DNA of 8,317 bases from Rhodothermales bacterium (GTDB taxonomy: Bacteria; Bacteroidota; Rhodothermia; Rhodothermales; VXPQ01): positions 1 through 8,317 of the forward strand of contig JANQSQ010000660.1 in assembly GCA_028283985.1 (NCBI GenBank), written 5' to 3'. The translations under genes and the position numbers were made by a program. Below are positions 1-6,092 of this stretch, piece after piece. The notes below the pieces were generated by a model. That model saw only the letters and a list, made by a program, of their open reading frames with translations. It did no database searches and was not told where the DNA came from. How positions within the stretch are numbered: position 1 is the stretch's first letter; every line of letters begins with the position of its first letter.

Positions 1-142
1 CTGTTCCGTCAGGCACGGCGTCAATCAAGGCGCGAGGAGTGAAGTTTGGCGGTTCCAAATGAGCGACGAGCAACGAAGAGTGGCGCCGTGACCGGCGGAG
101 GGCGGGGCCTCTTTTCCCGCCATGCGGCGTTGCCGCTCGCGC
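1..142. other. Non-coding or unrecognised left edge downstream of apt, with two small hairpins
   Basis: No reading frame here looks like a known protein. Two short stems lie just past the apt stop: GCGGC/GCCGC with a 3-base loop at 124-136, and GGCGGG/CCCGCC with a 9-base loop at 101-121. Neither is followed by a T-run on the minus strand, so they are weak terminator candidates for apt. The rest (1-100) shows a purine-rich plus strand and no motif I recognise. It could be the distal end of a gene lying mostly outside the window, but I cannot support one. Confidence 0.3.
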
Positions 143-691
143 CTACGCGTCGAATCGGAGCACAGGCCCGATCGCCGCATCGCTTTCGAGGCGCTCCCGA
201 CCTGAGAGGTAATCCAACTCGACAAGGAACGAAAATCCGGCAAGCTCCCCGCCAGCCTTCCGGATCAGTTTCGCCGTCGCCGCCGCCGTGCCGCCCGTAG
301 CGATTACATCGCCATGGATAAGAATTCGGTCTCCTTGCACGACGGCGTCCATGTGCATCTCGACACAATCCGCGCCATACTCCAGATCGTATTCCATCCG
401 GTACGTCCGCCAGGGCAGCTTACCCTGTTTTCGAATGGGGATAAACCCTGCATCGAGCTCCTCGGCCAGAGGTAATCCAAACAGGAACCCGCGGGCTTCG
501 ATCCCCGCCACCTTCGTAACGCCAGCATCCCGAAAAGGCTCTGCGAGCGCCTCTACAGCCTGCCGAAACAGGACGGGATCCAGCAAGATCGGCGTGACGT
601 CCTTGAACGCAATACCCGGTTGGGGAAAATCCGGCACGGTGCGAACCGCATCATGCAAAGCCTGTACGGATACTTCGGGAAAAGAATTCAT
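143..691 (-). CDS. apt: Adenine phosphoribosyltransferase
   Basis: Cytoplasmic purine-salvage enzyme that makes AMP and pyrophosphate from adenine and PRPP. With the start at 691 it has 182 residues, the usual Apt length. Family landmarks are the N-terminal DFPQPGIAFKDVTPIL block (21-36), GIEARGFLFG (63-72), the flexible-loop block RKQGKLPWRTY (87-97) followed by YDLEYG (101-106), and the PRPP loop ILIHGDVIATGGT (123-135). The PRPP loop is odd: the family normally has two acidic residues (DD) before the ATGGT segment, but here residue 127 is Gly (codon GGC) followed by Asp128. An in-frame ATG at 736 would add 15 residues (MHFHLGIQF...) that do not fit the family, so 691 is preferred. Neither start has a clear Shine-Dalgarno site. 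The gene lies 67 bases behind the amidase on the same strand and may be co-transcribed with it. Identity is firm; full activity is less certain because of Gly127. Confidence 0.95.
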   Translation of the reverse strand: MNSFPEVSVQALHDAVRTVPDFPQPGIAFKDVTPILLDPVLFRQAVEALAEPFRDAGVTKVAGIEARGFLFGLPLAEELDAGFIPIRKQGKLPWRTYRMEYDLEYGADCVEMHMDAVVQGDRILIHGDVIATGGTAAATAKLIRKAGGELAGFSFLVELDYLSGRERLESDAAIGPVLRFDA

Positions 692-758
692 TCGAAAAAA
701 ACGGAAAACGAACTGGATACCCAAATGGAAATGCATTCCGTCCGGGGAGCATTAGGCC

Positions 759-2147
759 CTAAGGAAGGCTCGCCTGCGAACCGAGCCCCTTGTCATACTG
801 CTCCTTGTACGCGCGAACCGCCCTGAAGATAGCGCTTGCCAGATAATCCTGCCCGCGTTCGCTTGCCAGAAACGCCGCTTCGGATCGATTGCTGATAAAT
901 CCCAATTCGACCAGTACGGCGGGCATGGAAGCGCCCCAGAGCACATAGAAACCGGCCTGTTTGACGCCCCGGTTCTTGCGTTTCACCCGTTTCTCGAACT
1001 GATCCTGGATCAGCACGGCGAGTTCCTGGCTCTGTTGCATGTACGCGCTTTGCGTAAGCGCCATGCGAATGAGAGCCTCCTCGTTCATATCCTCGTATTC
1101 CCGCTGGGAACTCTCCATCTTCACCACCTCGTTCTCCCGCTCCATCGTACTGCGGGCGGCATCGGTCTTGTGCAGGCCGATGAAAAAAGTTTCGGCGCCG
1201 CTCGCCGCTTTATTGCCCGCCGAATTCGCATGGATCGAAATGAACAGCTTGCCCCCCCGCTCGTTGGCGATCCTCCCCCGGTCCTTGAGTTCGATAAAGC
1301 GGTCGTCCTGACGCGTATACTCGACATGCACGCCAAGGCGCTCCTCGAGGTACGCTCCGAGTTTCAGCGAAACGGCAAGGGCGATGTCTTTTTCGCGGAG
1401 GCCGTGTCCTTCCGCCCCCGGGTCCTTGCCGCCATGCCCGGCATCGATCACCACAGTGTCCAGAAGCCATTGTCCGCCCGCCGGAGCCTGTCCGCCGGAC
1501 GGCAATACCGCCTCTCTTGTCCGACCGGTCGTTCCCCCTCCGATAGCAGGCAACCGATCGGTAGAAGGCGTGGCCAGCAGCGATACCGACCGAACGGGAA
1601 TCTGCCGGATTTCCTCGTCCGTCCCGCGGCGCGAAGCAATCCGCCCCGATGCATACGCAAGTCCTACAAGAATATCGTTGGAGCCGCCGTCGCGGTAGGT
1701 CGAGGCATGCACAGGCTGTCCGGCATCCAATGTAAACCGGAAAAACAAATGGCCTTTCTCTTCTTCCCCCGAATACCGGAGGACGGGCCCTGCGGCGTCA
1801 TCCCTCATATGATCGGAGGCAAGCCGCGTATTGAAAAGGATCACCTCCAGTTGCCCGTCGGCAAGCATGCGCGGCTCGCTGTAGGCAGCCACCGGACCGT
1901 CCGTATGGAATCGGACGACATAGCCCTTGCCGTCGGATCGCTCCGTCAGCGAAACACGCTCTACCTGCGGGACGGCGCGAAGCGTGATCGCGTTTGAAGA
2001 AGAAAGCGGAGCAACGGCAGCCCCGCTTTCATGAAAAGACGCCCCCGCCGCAGAAGCGACAAGAACGATTACGGCGCAAAACCGGACCATTCCCCCTACG
2101 GGAAATCCGGCGCGTAAAAAAAAGCCCGGACGCAAACGATGCATCAT
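759..2147 (-). CDS. N-acetylmuramoyl-L-alanine amidase, Amidase_3 (AmiC-like), exported
   Basis: Zinc hydrolase that cleaves the amide bond between N-acetylmuramic acid and L-alanine of the peptide stem, acting in the periplasm during cell separation or wall turnover. The 462 residues comprise a signal peptide (hydrophobic core about 21-36), a beta-rich N-terminal region (about 60-165) resembling an AMIN-type targeting domain, a low-complexity linker (about 195-227), and the catalytic domain (about 229-450). Visible active-site residues are His238 in DAGHGG, Glu252 in LREKD, His306 in SIHANS and catalytic Glu414 in VLVELGFISN. An inserted helical segment (about 330-395, rich in Glu, Met and Gln) sits between SIHANS and the final glutamate, where family members carry an autoinhibitory helix. 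The start at 2147 is followed directly by a second ATG (2144), and no good ribosome site precedes it. Met20 (start at 2090) would give a more compact signal peptide and is a real alternative. The stop codon is the first part of TAGGGCCTAA. Confidence 0.95.
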   Translation of the reverse strand: MMHRLRPGFFLRAGFPVGGMVRFCAVIVLVASAAGASFHESGAAVAPLSSSNAITLRAVPQVERVSLTERSDGKGYVVRFHTDGPVAAYSEPRMLADGQLEVILFNTRLASDHMRDDAAGPVLRYSGEEEKGHLFFRFTLDAGQPVHASTYRDGGSNDILVGLAYASGRIASRRGTDEEIRQIPVRSVSLLATPSTDRLPAIGGGTTGRTREAVLPSGGQAPAGGQWLLDTVVIDAGHGGKDPGAEGHGLREKDIALAVSLKLGAYLEERLGVHVEYTRQDDRFIELKDRGRIANERGGKLFISIHANSAGNKAASGAETFFIGLHKTDAARSTMERENEVVKMESSQREYEDMNEEALIRMALTQSAYMQQSQELAVLIQDQFEKRVKRKNRGVKQAGFYVLWGASMPAVLVELGFISNRSEAAFLASERGQDYLASAIFRAVRAYKEQYDKGLGSQASLP

Positions 2148-2250
2148 GGTTACGGAAACGGTCTAACAGGATCGCCTCCTCTGCATCTTGCGCCGGCGAA
2201 AGGGTGGGTGGTGGATAGGCAGAAAAGCAAATCGCAGCGCAAAACCCCAC

Positions 2251-2280
2251 ACTATCCGTAAATATACAAAAAACTGTCGA
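2251..2280 (-). promoter_or_regulatory. Possible sigma-70-type promoter for the amidase gene
   Basis: On the minus strand TCGACA (2280-2275; 5 of 6 matches to TTGACA) and GATAGT (2256-2251; 4 of 6 to TATAAT) are separated by 18 bases that include a T-rich stretch. Transcription would start near 2244, giving a leader of roughly 95 bases before the amidase ATG at 2147. The site lies just past the double hairpin at 2291-2333, where a new transcription unit would be expected. Called by eye; if the host uses Bacteroidota-type promoters the true elements may differ. Confidence 0.35.
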
Positions 2281-2290
2281 AAAAGCATAA

Positions 2291-2333
2291 GGGCCTGTTA
2301 ACAGGCCCCCGGGGAGGCCCTGCGCCTCCCCGG
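2291..2333 (-). terminator. Tandem hairpins, likely terminator of the sigma-factor operon
   Basis: Read on the minus strand, a perfect 10-bp stem CCGGGGAGGC/GCCTCCCCGG with a 5-base loop (2333-2309) is followed at once by the 18-base perfect palindrome GGGCCTGTTAACAGGCCC (2308-2291), which can fold as a 7-bp stem with a TTAA loop. TTATGCTTTTT follows. The first stem begins three bases past the stop codon of the small ORF at 2337. The short T-run starting six bases after the second stem is not ideal for a classic intrinsic terminator, but the stacked stems are very stable. The palindrome shares the word AGGGCCTGT with the ends of mlaE and mlaD. Confidence 0.6.
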
Positions 2334-2336
2334 TAA

Positions 2337-2414
2337 TTACAAATAGAACACGTGAACAAGCAACGCAAGGATTGCCAGGTTAACCAGCAAGTGAAGGATG
2401 GCGATCTTTTTCAT
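2337..2414 (-). CDS. Putative 25-residue hydrophobic membrane peptide
   Basis: A 25-codon ORF starting MKKIAILHLLVNL and ending in FYL then TAA. Two lysines after the start are followed by an almost unbroken Leu/Ile/Val/Ala stretch, which would form one transmembrane helix with the N-terminus inside, or a bare signal-anchor. It has one of the best ribosome sites in the window: AGGA with 7 bases before ATG. It lies 71 bases behind the coiled-coil gene on the same strand and ends right before the tandem hairpins, so it would be the last gene of the sigma operon. I know of no family to assign. It could also be a chance ORF or the remnant of a longer export signal. A longer in-frame ORF to 2576 overlaps the coiled-coil gene and its extra part does not look protein-like. 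Confidence 0.45.
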   Translation of the reverse strand: MKKIAILHLLVNLAILALLVHVFYL

Positions 2415-2421
2415 GGTGCTA

Positions 2422-2425
2422 TCCT
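2422..2425 (-). promoter_or_regulatory. Ribosome binding site of the small membrane peptide ORF
   Basis: AGGA on the minus strand, 7 bases before the ATG at 2414. It matters because it marks 2414, rather than the more distant upstream ATG, as the start. Most genes nearby lack such a site. Confidence 0.45.
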
Positions 2426-2485
2426 GGTTTGTCGATGGGATGAGGGGCTTGGCAACTTTTGTCCATGTGCCCCCAAAAAACAACG

Positions 2486-3412
2486 TTACCAGTCCAGGGT
2501 ATCGTTGCCCAGCAACTCCTGCAGGCGACGATCCACGATATCGTGCTGACGTCGTCGGCGCTCGCCAATGGCCCACTGCAACTCACTCAGCCGCTCCTTG
2601 AGTTCTTCCACTTCGCGTCGACGATTTTCCTGCTTGAGCTCGAAAATTTCGTCCAGCCGTTCCCGCAATACCGCTATGCTGTCCCGGCGCGCTTTCCCCT
2701 CCTCCATCGCGGCGAGCTTGCGAGCCATGCTCACCGTCTCGCGCTCCATGAGCCGCTCGCTCATCAATTGGTCGAAAAGCCCCTTGTTGTTGTTCTGTAT
2801 GTCCGAGAGATAGTGCTGCATCTGGATATGCGGAAACTCGCTCGCCGTACGGGCCGCTTCCGCCGCGTGCATCGTCATCTCTTCCAGCATTTGCTGCAAT
2901 TCGTTTGTCCGGTTTGTCCGCGATGCCGCCAAACGACCTTGCAGGTCCTGGAGACGTCTCGCCTGTTCGCGCAGGTCGCCGGCCTTCCGCGCCAGAATGG
3001 CTTCGGGCGGTGCGGTGACGACAAACAAAATCGTGGCGTCCTCTTCCATGCCCGTACAACCCTCATCCAGTAAAATGCATTCGAAATCGCCCATGTGGGT
3101 TTTCAACCACAGACTGTCCCCTTCCAGAGCATACCGCCGCCCGTCTTGCAGTTGAATGATCAGGTTCTCGTCAGAAGAAGACATAGTATAATTCACGGAA
3201 GCGCCTTTCGGCGGGAAGTCTTCCGGCAGTTTGTCGGGCAGGATTTCCCGCCCATCTATGAACACAGCCCCGTCCGCAATGCGAAACGAACGCAGCGTCG
3301 GATCATTGCCTTGAAATGAATCCGGTTGCTGCGCCGCCGCCGTTCCGGCAGCAAGAATCAGGATCGGCAGGGCAAGCAACCAGCCTTTGAAGTACAGGGA
3401 AAGAGAGGTCAT
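2486..3412 (-). CDS. Exported coiled-coil protein of unknown function
   Basis: 308 residues that I cannot assign to a named family. Residues 1-27 form a signal peptide (hydrophobic core 11-24, likely cut after AAA before QQPD), so the protein should be periplasmic or surface-exposed. Residues about 40-135 look like a compact beta-type domain with two cysteines (112 and 119) that could form a disulfide. From about 136 to the end it is strongly helical and charged, with heptad-like spacing in two stretches (about 140-190 and 235-300) and a very basic-acidic tail (QENRRREVEELKERL, GERRRRQHD). It follows the anti-sigma gene by 78 bases on the same strand, suggesting an operon and a role as an effector, or as a sensor in the envelope response. 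A GGAGG lies about 25 bases before the ATG and suits an in-frame CTG eight codons upstream, so the exact start is not certain. Confidence 0.85.
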   Translation of the reverse strand: MTSLSLYFKGWLLALPILILAAGTAAAQQPDSFQGNDPTLRSFRIADGAVFIDGREILPDKLPEDFPPKGASVNYTMSSSDENLIIQLQDGRRYALEGDSLWLKTHMGDFECILLDEGCTGMEEDATILFVVTAPPEAILARKAGDLREQARRLQDLQGRLAASRTNRTNELQQMLEEMTMHAAEAARTASEFPHIQMQHYLSDIQNNNKGLFDQLMSERLMERETVSMARKLAAMEEGKARRDSIAVLRERLDEIFELKQENRRREVEELKERLSELQWAIGERRRRQHDIVDRRLQELLGNDTLDW

Positions 3413-3490
3413 GGCTTTACGGTATTGGTTGAGCAGGGTGCGTTACCTCCGGTTTCCGGTAATGAATAAGTGTAGTTCCTGTGCACAGCG

Positions 3491-4345
3491 TCAGCGGCGA
3501 TCCGAGGCGGGCGTCAACCCGGTATTCCCCGATCCGGCAGGGAGCATTTCGAGAGGCGCCGCGGGCGTTTCCCAGCCCGTGGCCACCCCATCGCCGATAC
3601 TCCGGATGCGCTGTTGCAGGGATATGACATCGCTCTGGTCGTCCCAGGCCGGTATTTCCACCAGGATGAATCCCGGCTGGGCAAGCGCGCCGTCCTCAGC
3701 CTGTTCGGACACAGCAGCCGCCGATTGCAGCAGTCCGGCAGCATCAGCGGACGACGCGTCCGCAAGAACCGTTGGAGGAGGAGTTTCCAGCGTTGATTCC
3801 GAGGACGGGGGGACGGAAGCAACGGGGAGATCAGCAGCAACAGCAGCGATCCCTGCATTCCCGGGCTGTACATCGGCCCCGAGGCCCTCAGCCTCTCCGG
3901 CCGGGAAAAGCGTTCCGGGGGAAGCTTCGGCGGGGACTGCTTCCGTAGATACGGATGCATCGGGACGGACCGCCACCGGTTCGGAATCGGTCGAAGCCGG
4001 AGCGAACACATCCGCCCGAAACAATCCGATGAGCGCGACCGCCGCCAGCATCGCAGCGATGGCCCCGCCTGCAATACGTCTCGGTACCCGCCACACCACT
4101 CGTTTATGGGACAGGGCGGGGCGATCTTGCCGGGCGCCAGCGGGCTGGGCAGACTGTGCTGCCGCTTGCAGTACAGCCTCTACGGCCTCCGGATCGGGCC
4201 TTACAGAGCGGATCGCGGATCGCGCATCCAGCCAATTCTTCATTTCGCGCAGGGAAGCGGCCTCTTCCGTATTCCCGGAGCCGGGATCCGAGGGCTTCCC
4301 CGAACCCTCGTACAGTTCGAGAAGCCAGGCGTCTTTCTTGTCCAT
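3491..4345 (-). CDS. Single-pass membrane anti-sigma-like protein
   Basis: 284 residues. The cytoplasmic part (1-90) has an acidic helical N-terminus (WLLELYEG... ending AVEAVLQAAA) that could bind the sigma factor. No HxxxCxxC zinc motif is present and the protein has no cysteine. One transmembrane helix (about 91-109, AGGAIAAMLAAVALIGLF) is preceded by basic residues (KR, RVPRR), placing the N-terminus in the cytoplasm. Then comes a long periplasmic stretch (about 113-225) rich in Ala, Pro, Ser, Thr, Glu and Val, followed by a short more conserved-looking tail (224-250, GFILVEIPAWDDQ... SLQQRIRSI). The gene starts 14 bases after the ECF sigma stop codon, the classic arrangement of a sigma with its membrane-bound inhibitor. 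The anti-sigma role is inferred from this position and topology, not from a recognised domain. The stretched linker may span the periplasm or be a target for proteolysis. Confidence 0.75.
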   Translation of the reverse strand: MDKKDAWLLELYEGSGKPSDPGSGNTEEAASLREMKNWLDARSAIRSVRPDPEAVEAVLQAAAQSAQPAGARQDRPALSHKRVVWRVPRRIAGGAIAAMLAAVALIGLFRADVFAPASTDSEPVAVRPDASVSTEAVPAEASPGTLFPAGEAEGLGADVQPGNAGIAAVAADLPVASVPPSSESTLETPPPTVLADASSADAAGLLQSAAAVSEQAEDGALAQPGFILVEIPAWDDQSDVISLQQRIRSIGDGVATGWETPAAPLEMLPAGSGNTGLTPASDRR

Positions 4346-4359
4346 ACCGGTTCGTTGTA

Positions 4360-4965
4360 TCAGGTGGTTCGTATTCCGTCGGCCTCCTCGCCGAGTTCTA
4401 TCCGTATCATCTTTTGCAGGTTGAGAAGCGCATAACGCATCCGCCCCAGCGCTGTATTGATGGACACATTCGTGAGTTCCGCAATCTCCCGGAACGTCAT
4501 ATCGGTTTCGTGACGCAGCAGCAGTACCTCACGCTGTTCGCCCGGCAACCGTTCGATGCATTGCTCCATAATGTCAATCCGGTGGCGCAGGTCAACCTGC
4601 TTGTCCGCAGGCGCCGGTTCACCCGGCAGCCGGTCCCAAAAAGAGCCGTCCTGCGCATCGTTCGTTTCCACATCGGTCCATTTTTTCCGCTCGCGCATAT
4701 GATCGAAGACCGCATTGCGGGCAATGCGCATCACCCAGGCCAGCCATTTGCCCTGCGATGCGTACGCCCCGCGTTCCTTCTTCATCGCGCGGATCGCGCG
4801 AAAGAAGGTTTCCTGAAACAGATCGTTCGCTACGTCCCGATCGCGTACCATACCCATCACATAGCCGAATATGCGCTCCTTATGCCGTTCCACCAACTGG
4901 CGGAACGCCTCCTGATCGTCTTCTTCAATGTATGCGACCGCAAGGGCCTCATCCGTACGATGCAT
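4360..4965 (-). CDS. ECF (group IV) RNA polymerase sigma factor, RpoE-like
   Basis: Alternative sigma factor of 201 residues, the normal ECF size. Region 2 covers about 20-95, with the -10-recognition helix area DLFQETFFRAIRAM (48-61) and the WLAWVMRIARNAVFDHMRERKK block (74-95). A short acidic linker follows (96-125). Region 4 (about 139-186) has LPGEQREVLLLRHETDMTFREIAELTNVS and then the recognition helix INTALGRMRYALLNLQ, which contacts the -35 element. The gene is first in a minus-strand operon with the membrane anti-sigma-like gene 14 bases downstream, so it should be held inactive until an envelope signal arrives. The start at 4965 has no Shine-Dalgarno site. Upstream, GGAAC-bearing sequences resemble ECF -35 elements and may allow autoregulation. 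Confidence 0.95.
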   Translation of the reverse strand: MHRTDEALAVAYIEEDDQEAFRQLVERHKERIFGYVMGMVRDRDVANDLFQETFFRAIRAMKKERGAYASQGKWLAWVMRIARNAVFDHMRERKKWTDVETNDAQDGSFWDRLPGEPAPADKQVDLRHRIDIMEQCIERLPGEQREVLLLRHETDMTFREIAELTNVSINTALGRMRYALLNLQKMIRIELGEEADGIRTT

Positions 4966-5000
4966 TCGGAATGACGGAACGGACGGGATGCAGAAAAACT

Positions 5001-5069
5001 ATCCTGTTCCAGCCGCGCAATCCTTTACAGAGAATCAATTCTTATGCAAGAACGGAGCAGGAACAGGAT
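5001..5069. repeat. Nested inverted repeat: ATCCTGTTCC ... GGAACAGGAT around AGAAT/ATTCT
   Basis: Perfect 10-bp arms ATCCTGTTCC (5001-5010) and GGAACAGGAT (5060-5069) are 49 bases apart. Almost centred between them is AGAATCAATTCT (5031-5042), a 5-bp dyad with a 2-base centre. The two centres differ by about 1.5 bases. The symmetry between divergent operons fits a shared operator or a pair of outward-facing ECF-type -35 elements (GGAAC). It is less likely a transcribed hairpin because the loop is long. Confidence 0.5.
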
Positions 5070-5181
5070 TATTGTTTCACAAGCGAATTGGTTTTATTGA
5101 AACCGCCCGCTGCCGGGAAAGATCGATTAGGGCGGGTTTAAGGAACCATTCGGGCGTTATTTTCATAAGGATTCGGTTGCC

Positions 5182-5205
5182 GAAGACCGCCGCAAAGGCG
5201 TCTTC
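5182..5205 (+). other. Hairpin in the mlaE leader
   Basis: GAAGACcGCC (5182-5191) pairs with GGCGTCTTC (5197-5205) around loop GCAAA, giving nine base pairs with one bulged C. It lies about 100 bases before mlaE and has no T-run after it on the plus strand (CCGTTCAAAA follows). It may influence leader folding or be incidental. Confidence 0.3.
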
Positions 5206-5303
5206 CCGTTCAAAAACGCAACGCAACATGCCGTGCGCAGCGGCATCATCGATCCCTTGTACCGCTACCTTCCTGCTTCTTTGTTTGATACCCGCCGCGC
5301 GCA

Positions 5304-6065
5304 ATGACGTACTCGCTTGCCTGGTTCCTGCACCCTTTCACCATTCTGGGGAAGTACTCGCTACTGATCTTCCAGGCGTTCGTCTCGCCGGACGATTTTC
5401 GCACGTACCGCAAGAACATCTTCGATCAGATGATGCGCATCGGCGTGGAATCCATCCCCATCGTTGCGCTGGCCGCCGCTTTTTCCGGCGCCGTGACCAC
5501 GGTACAGGTGTCTTACCAACTCGTTTCGGTCTTTCTGCCCGCCACTGTCATCGGATCGGTCGTGGCGCCCTCCATGATTCTGGAGCTCGGGCCTGTGGTG
5601 ACGGGATTCATTCTGGCAGGGCGCGTCGGCGCGCGCATTGCCGCCGAACTGGGGACCATGCGCGTCACGGTGCAGATCGTCGCCCTCGAGGCAATGGGTC
5701 TCAACTCGATAAGCTACCTCATCGCGCCCCGGATCCTGGCGGGCATCATCATGTTTCCGATGCTCTATGTGGCCGCCTGCGCCATCGGCATTGGGGGCGG
5801 TATCGCCGTAGCCAACCTCGGCGGTTACCTGACCACGCAGGAATTCATACAGGGCGCCCGGAATTTCTTTCGTCCATTCGATCCGTACTTCGGCCTGAGC
5901 AAGGCATTCGTTTTCGGATTTATCATTACCTCCGTATCCTGTTATATGGGGTATTTTACGGCCGGCGGCGCCGAGGGCGTCGGTAAAAGCACAACGCAGG
6001 CGGCCGTGATGAGTTGTGTTTTTATTCTTATTGCAGACCTGGTCCTCGCCGTCACGCTGCTGTAG
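5304..6065 (+). CDS. mlaE: MlaE-type permease of the phospholipid ABC transporter
   Basis: Inner-membrane permease subunit of the Mla (MCE-associated) lipid transport system, which moves phospholipids between the inner and outer membranes. At 253 residues it has the family length. The MlaE signature is clear: ELGPVVTGFILAGRVGARIAAELGTMRVTVQIVALEAMG (94-132), plus the later GAEGVGKSTTQAAV (222-235) before the last membrane helix. There are about five or six hydrophobic segments, preceded by an N-terminal amphipathic segment (8-28). The start at 5304 is the first possible one after an in-frame TGA at 5286, though no ribosome site precedes it. It is the first gene of mlaE-mlaF-mlaD. The TAG stop is followed by GGCCTGT, a word shared with mlaD. 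Confidence 0.96.
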   Translation: MTYSLAWFLHPFTILGKYSLLIFQAFVSPDDFRTYRKNIFDQMMRIGVESIPIVALAAAFSGAVTTVQVSYQLVSVFLPATVIGSVVAPSMILELGPVVTGFILAGRVGARIAAELGTMRVTVQIVALEAMGLNSISYLIAPRILAGIIMFPMLYVAACAIGIGGGIAVANLGGYLTTQEFIQGARNFFRPFDPYFGLSKAFVFGFIITSVSCYMGYFTAGGAEGVGKSTTQAAVMSCVFILIADLVLAVTLL

Positions 6066-6092
6066 GGCCTGTCAACACCATGCAAGGGCGCC

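Larger units (their letters stand above)
4966..5303. promoter_or_regulatory. Divergent intergenic region between the ECF sigma operon and mlaEFD
   Basis: 338 bases with no convincing gene. A nested dyad lies at 5001-5069. Plus-strand hairpins at 5090-5147 can pair in alternative ways, and a bulged hairpin lies at 5182-5205 (GAAGACcGCC/GGCGTCTTC, loop GCAAA). Both operons must be driven from here unless mlaE has a more distant promoter. I could not fix a -10 element on either strand with confidence. Candidate -35-like GGAAC words occur at 5010-5006 (minus) and 5060-5064 (plus). The only ORF confined to this stretch, on the minus strand near 5077-5304, lacks recognisable features. Confidence 0.5.

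Noticed and set aside
1..142. Possible tRNA or small RNA at the left edge
   Set aside because: No cloverleaf or T-loop consensus could be built; only short stems are seen.
736..736. Earlier apt start adding 15 residues
   Set aside because: The extra MHFHLGIQFVFRFFR segment does not fit the family N-terminus; 691 gives the normal length.
1035..1997. 320-codon plus-strand ORF opposite the amidase
   Set aside because: Translation is low in recognisable structure and lies wholly antisense to a gene with intact catalytic motifs; long antisense frames are expected in GC-rich coding DNA.
2459..3073. 204-codon plus-strand ORF opposite the coiled-coil gene
   Set aside because: Mirror of the charged coiled-coil codons; no start signal, no domain.
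3387..4424. 345-codon plus-strand ORF opposite the anti-sigma gene
   Set aside because: Ser/Ala/Arg-rich shadow of the Ala/Pro/Ser-rich anti-sigma frame; the minus-strand frame has a membrane helix and operon context.
4982..5010. ECF promoter GGAAC ... CGTC upstream of the sigma gene (minus strand)
   Set aside because: The spacing is about 20 bases instead of the usual 16-17, so it is not called as a defined promoter.
5077..5304. 75-codon minus-strand ORF in the divergent intergenic region
   Set aside because: No ribosome site or recognisable features, and it covers the leader structures and the mlaE upstream region.
4928..5986. 352-codon plus-strand ORF spanning the sigma start, the intergenic region and most of mlaE
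   Set aside because: It overlaps mlaE in another frame and its product is Arg/His-rich with no domain; mlaE has the full family signature.
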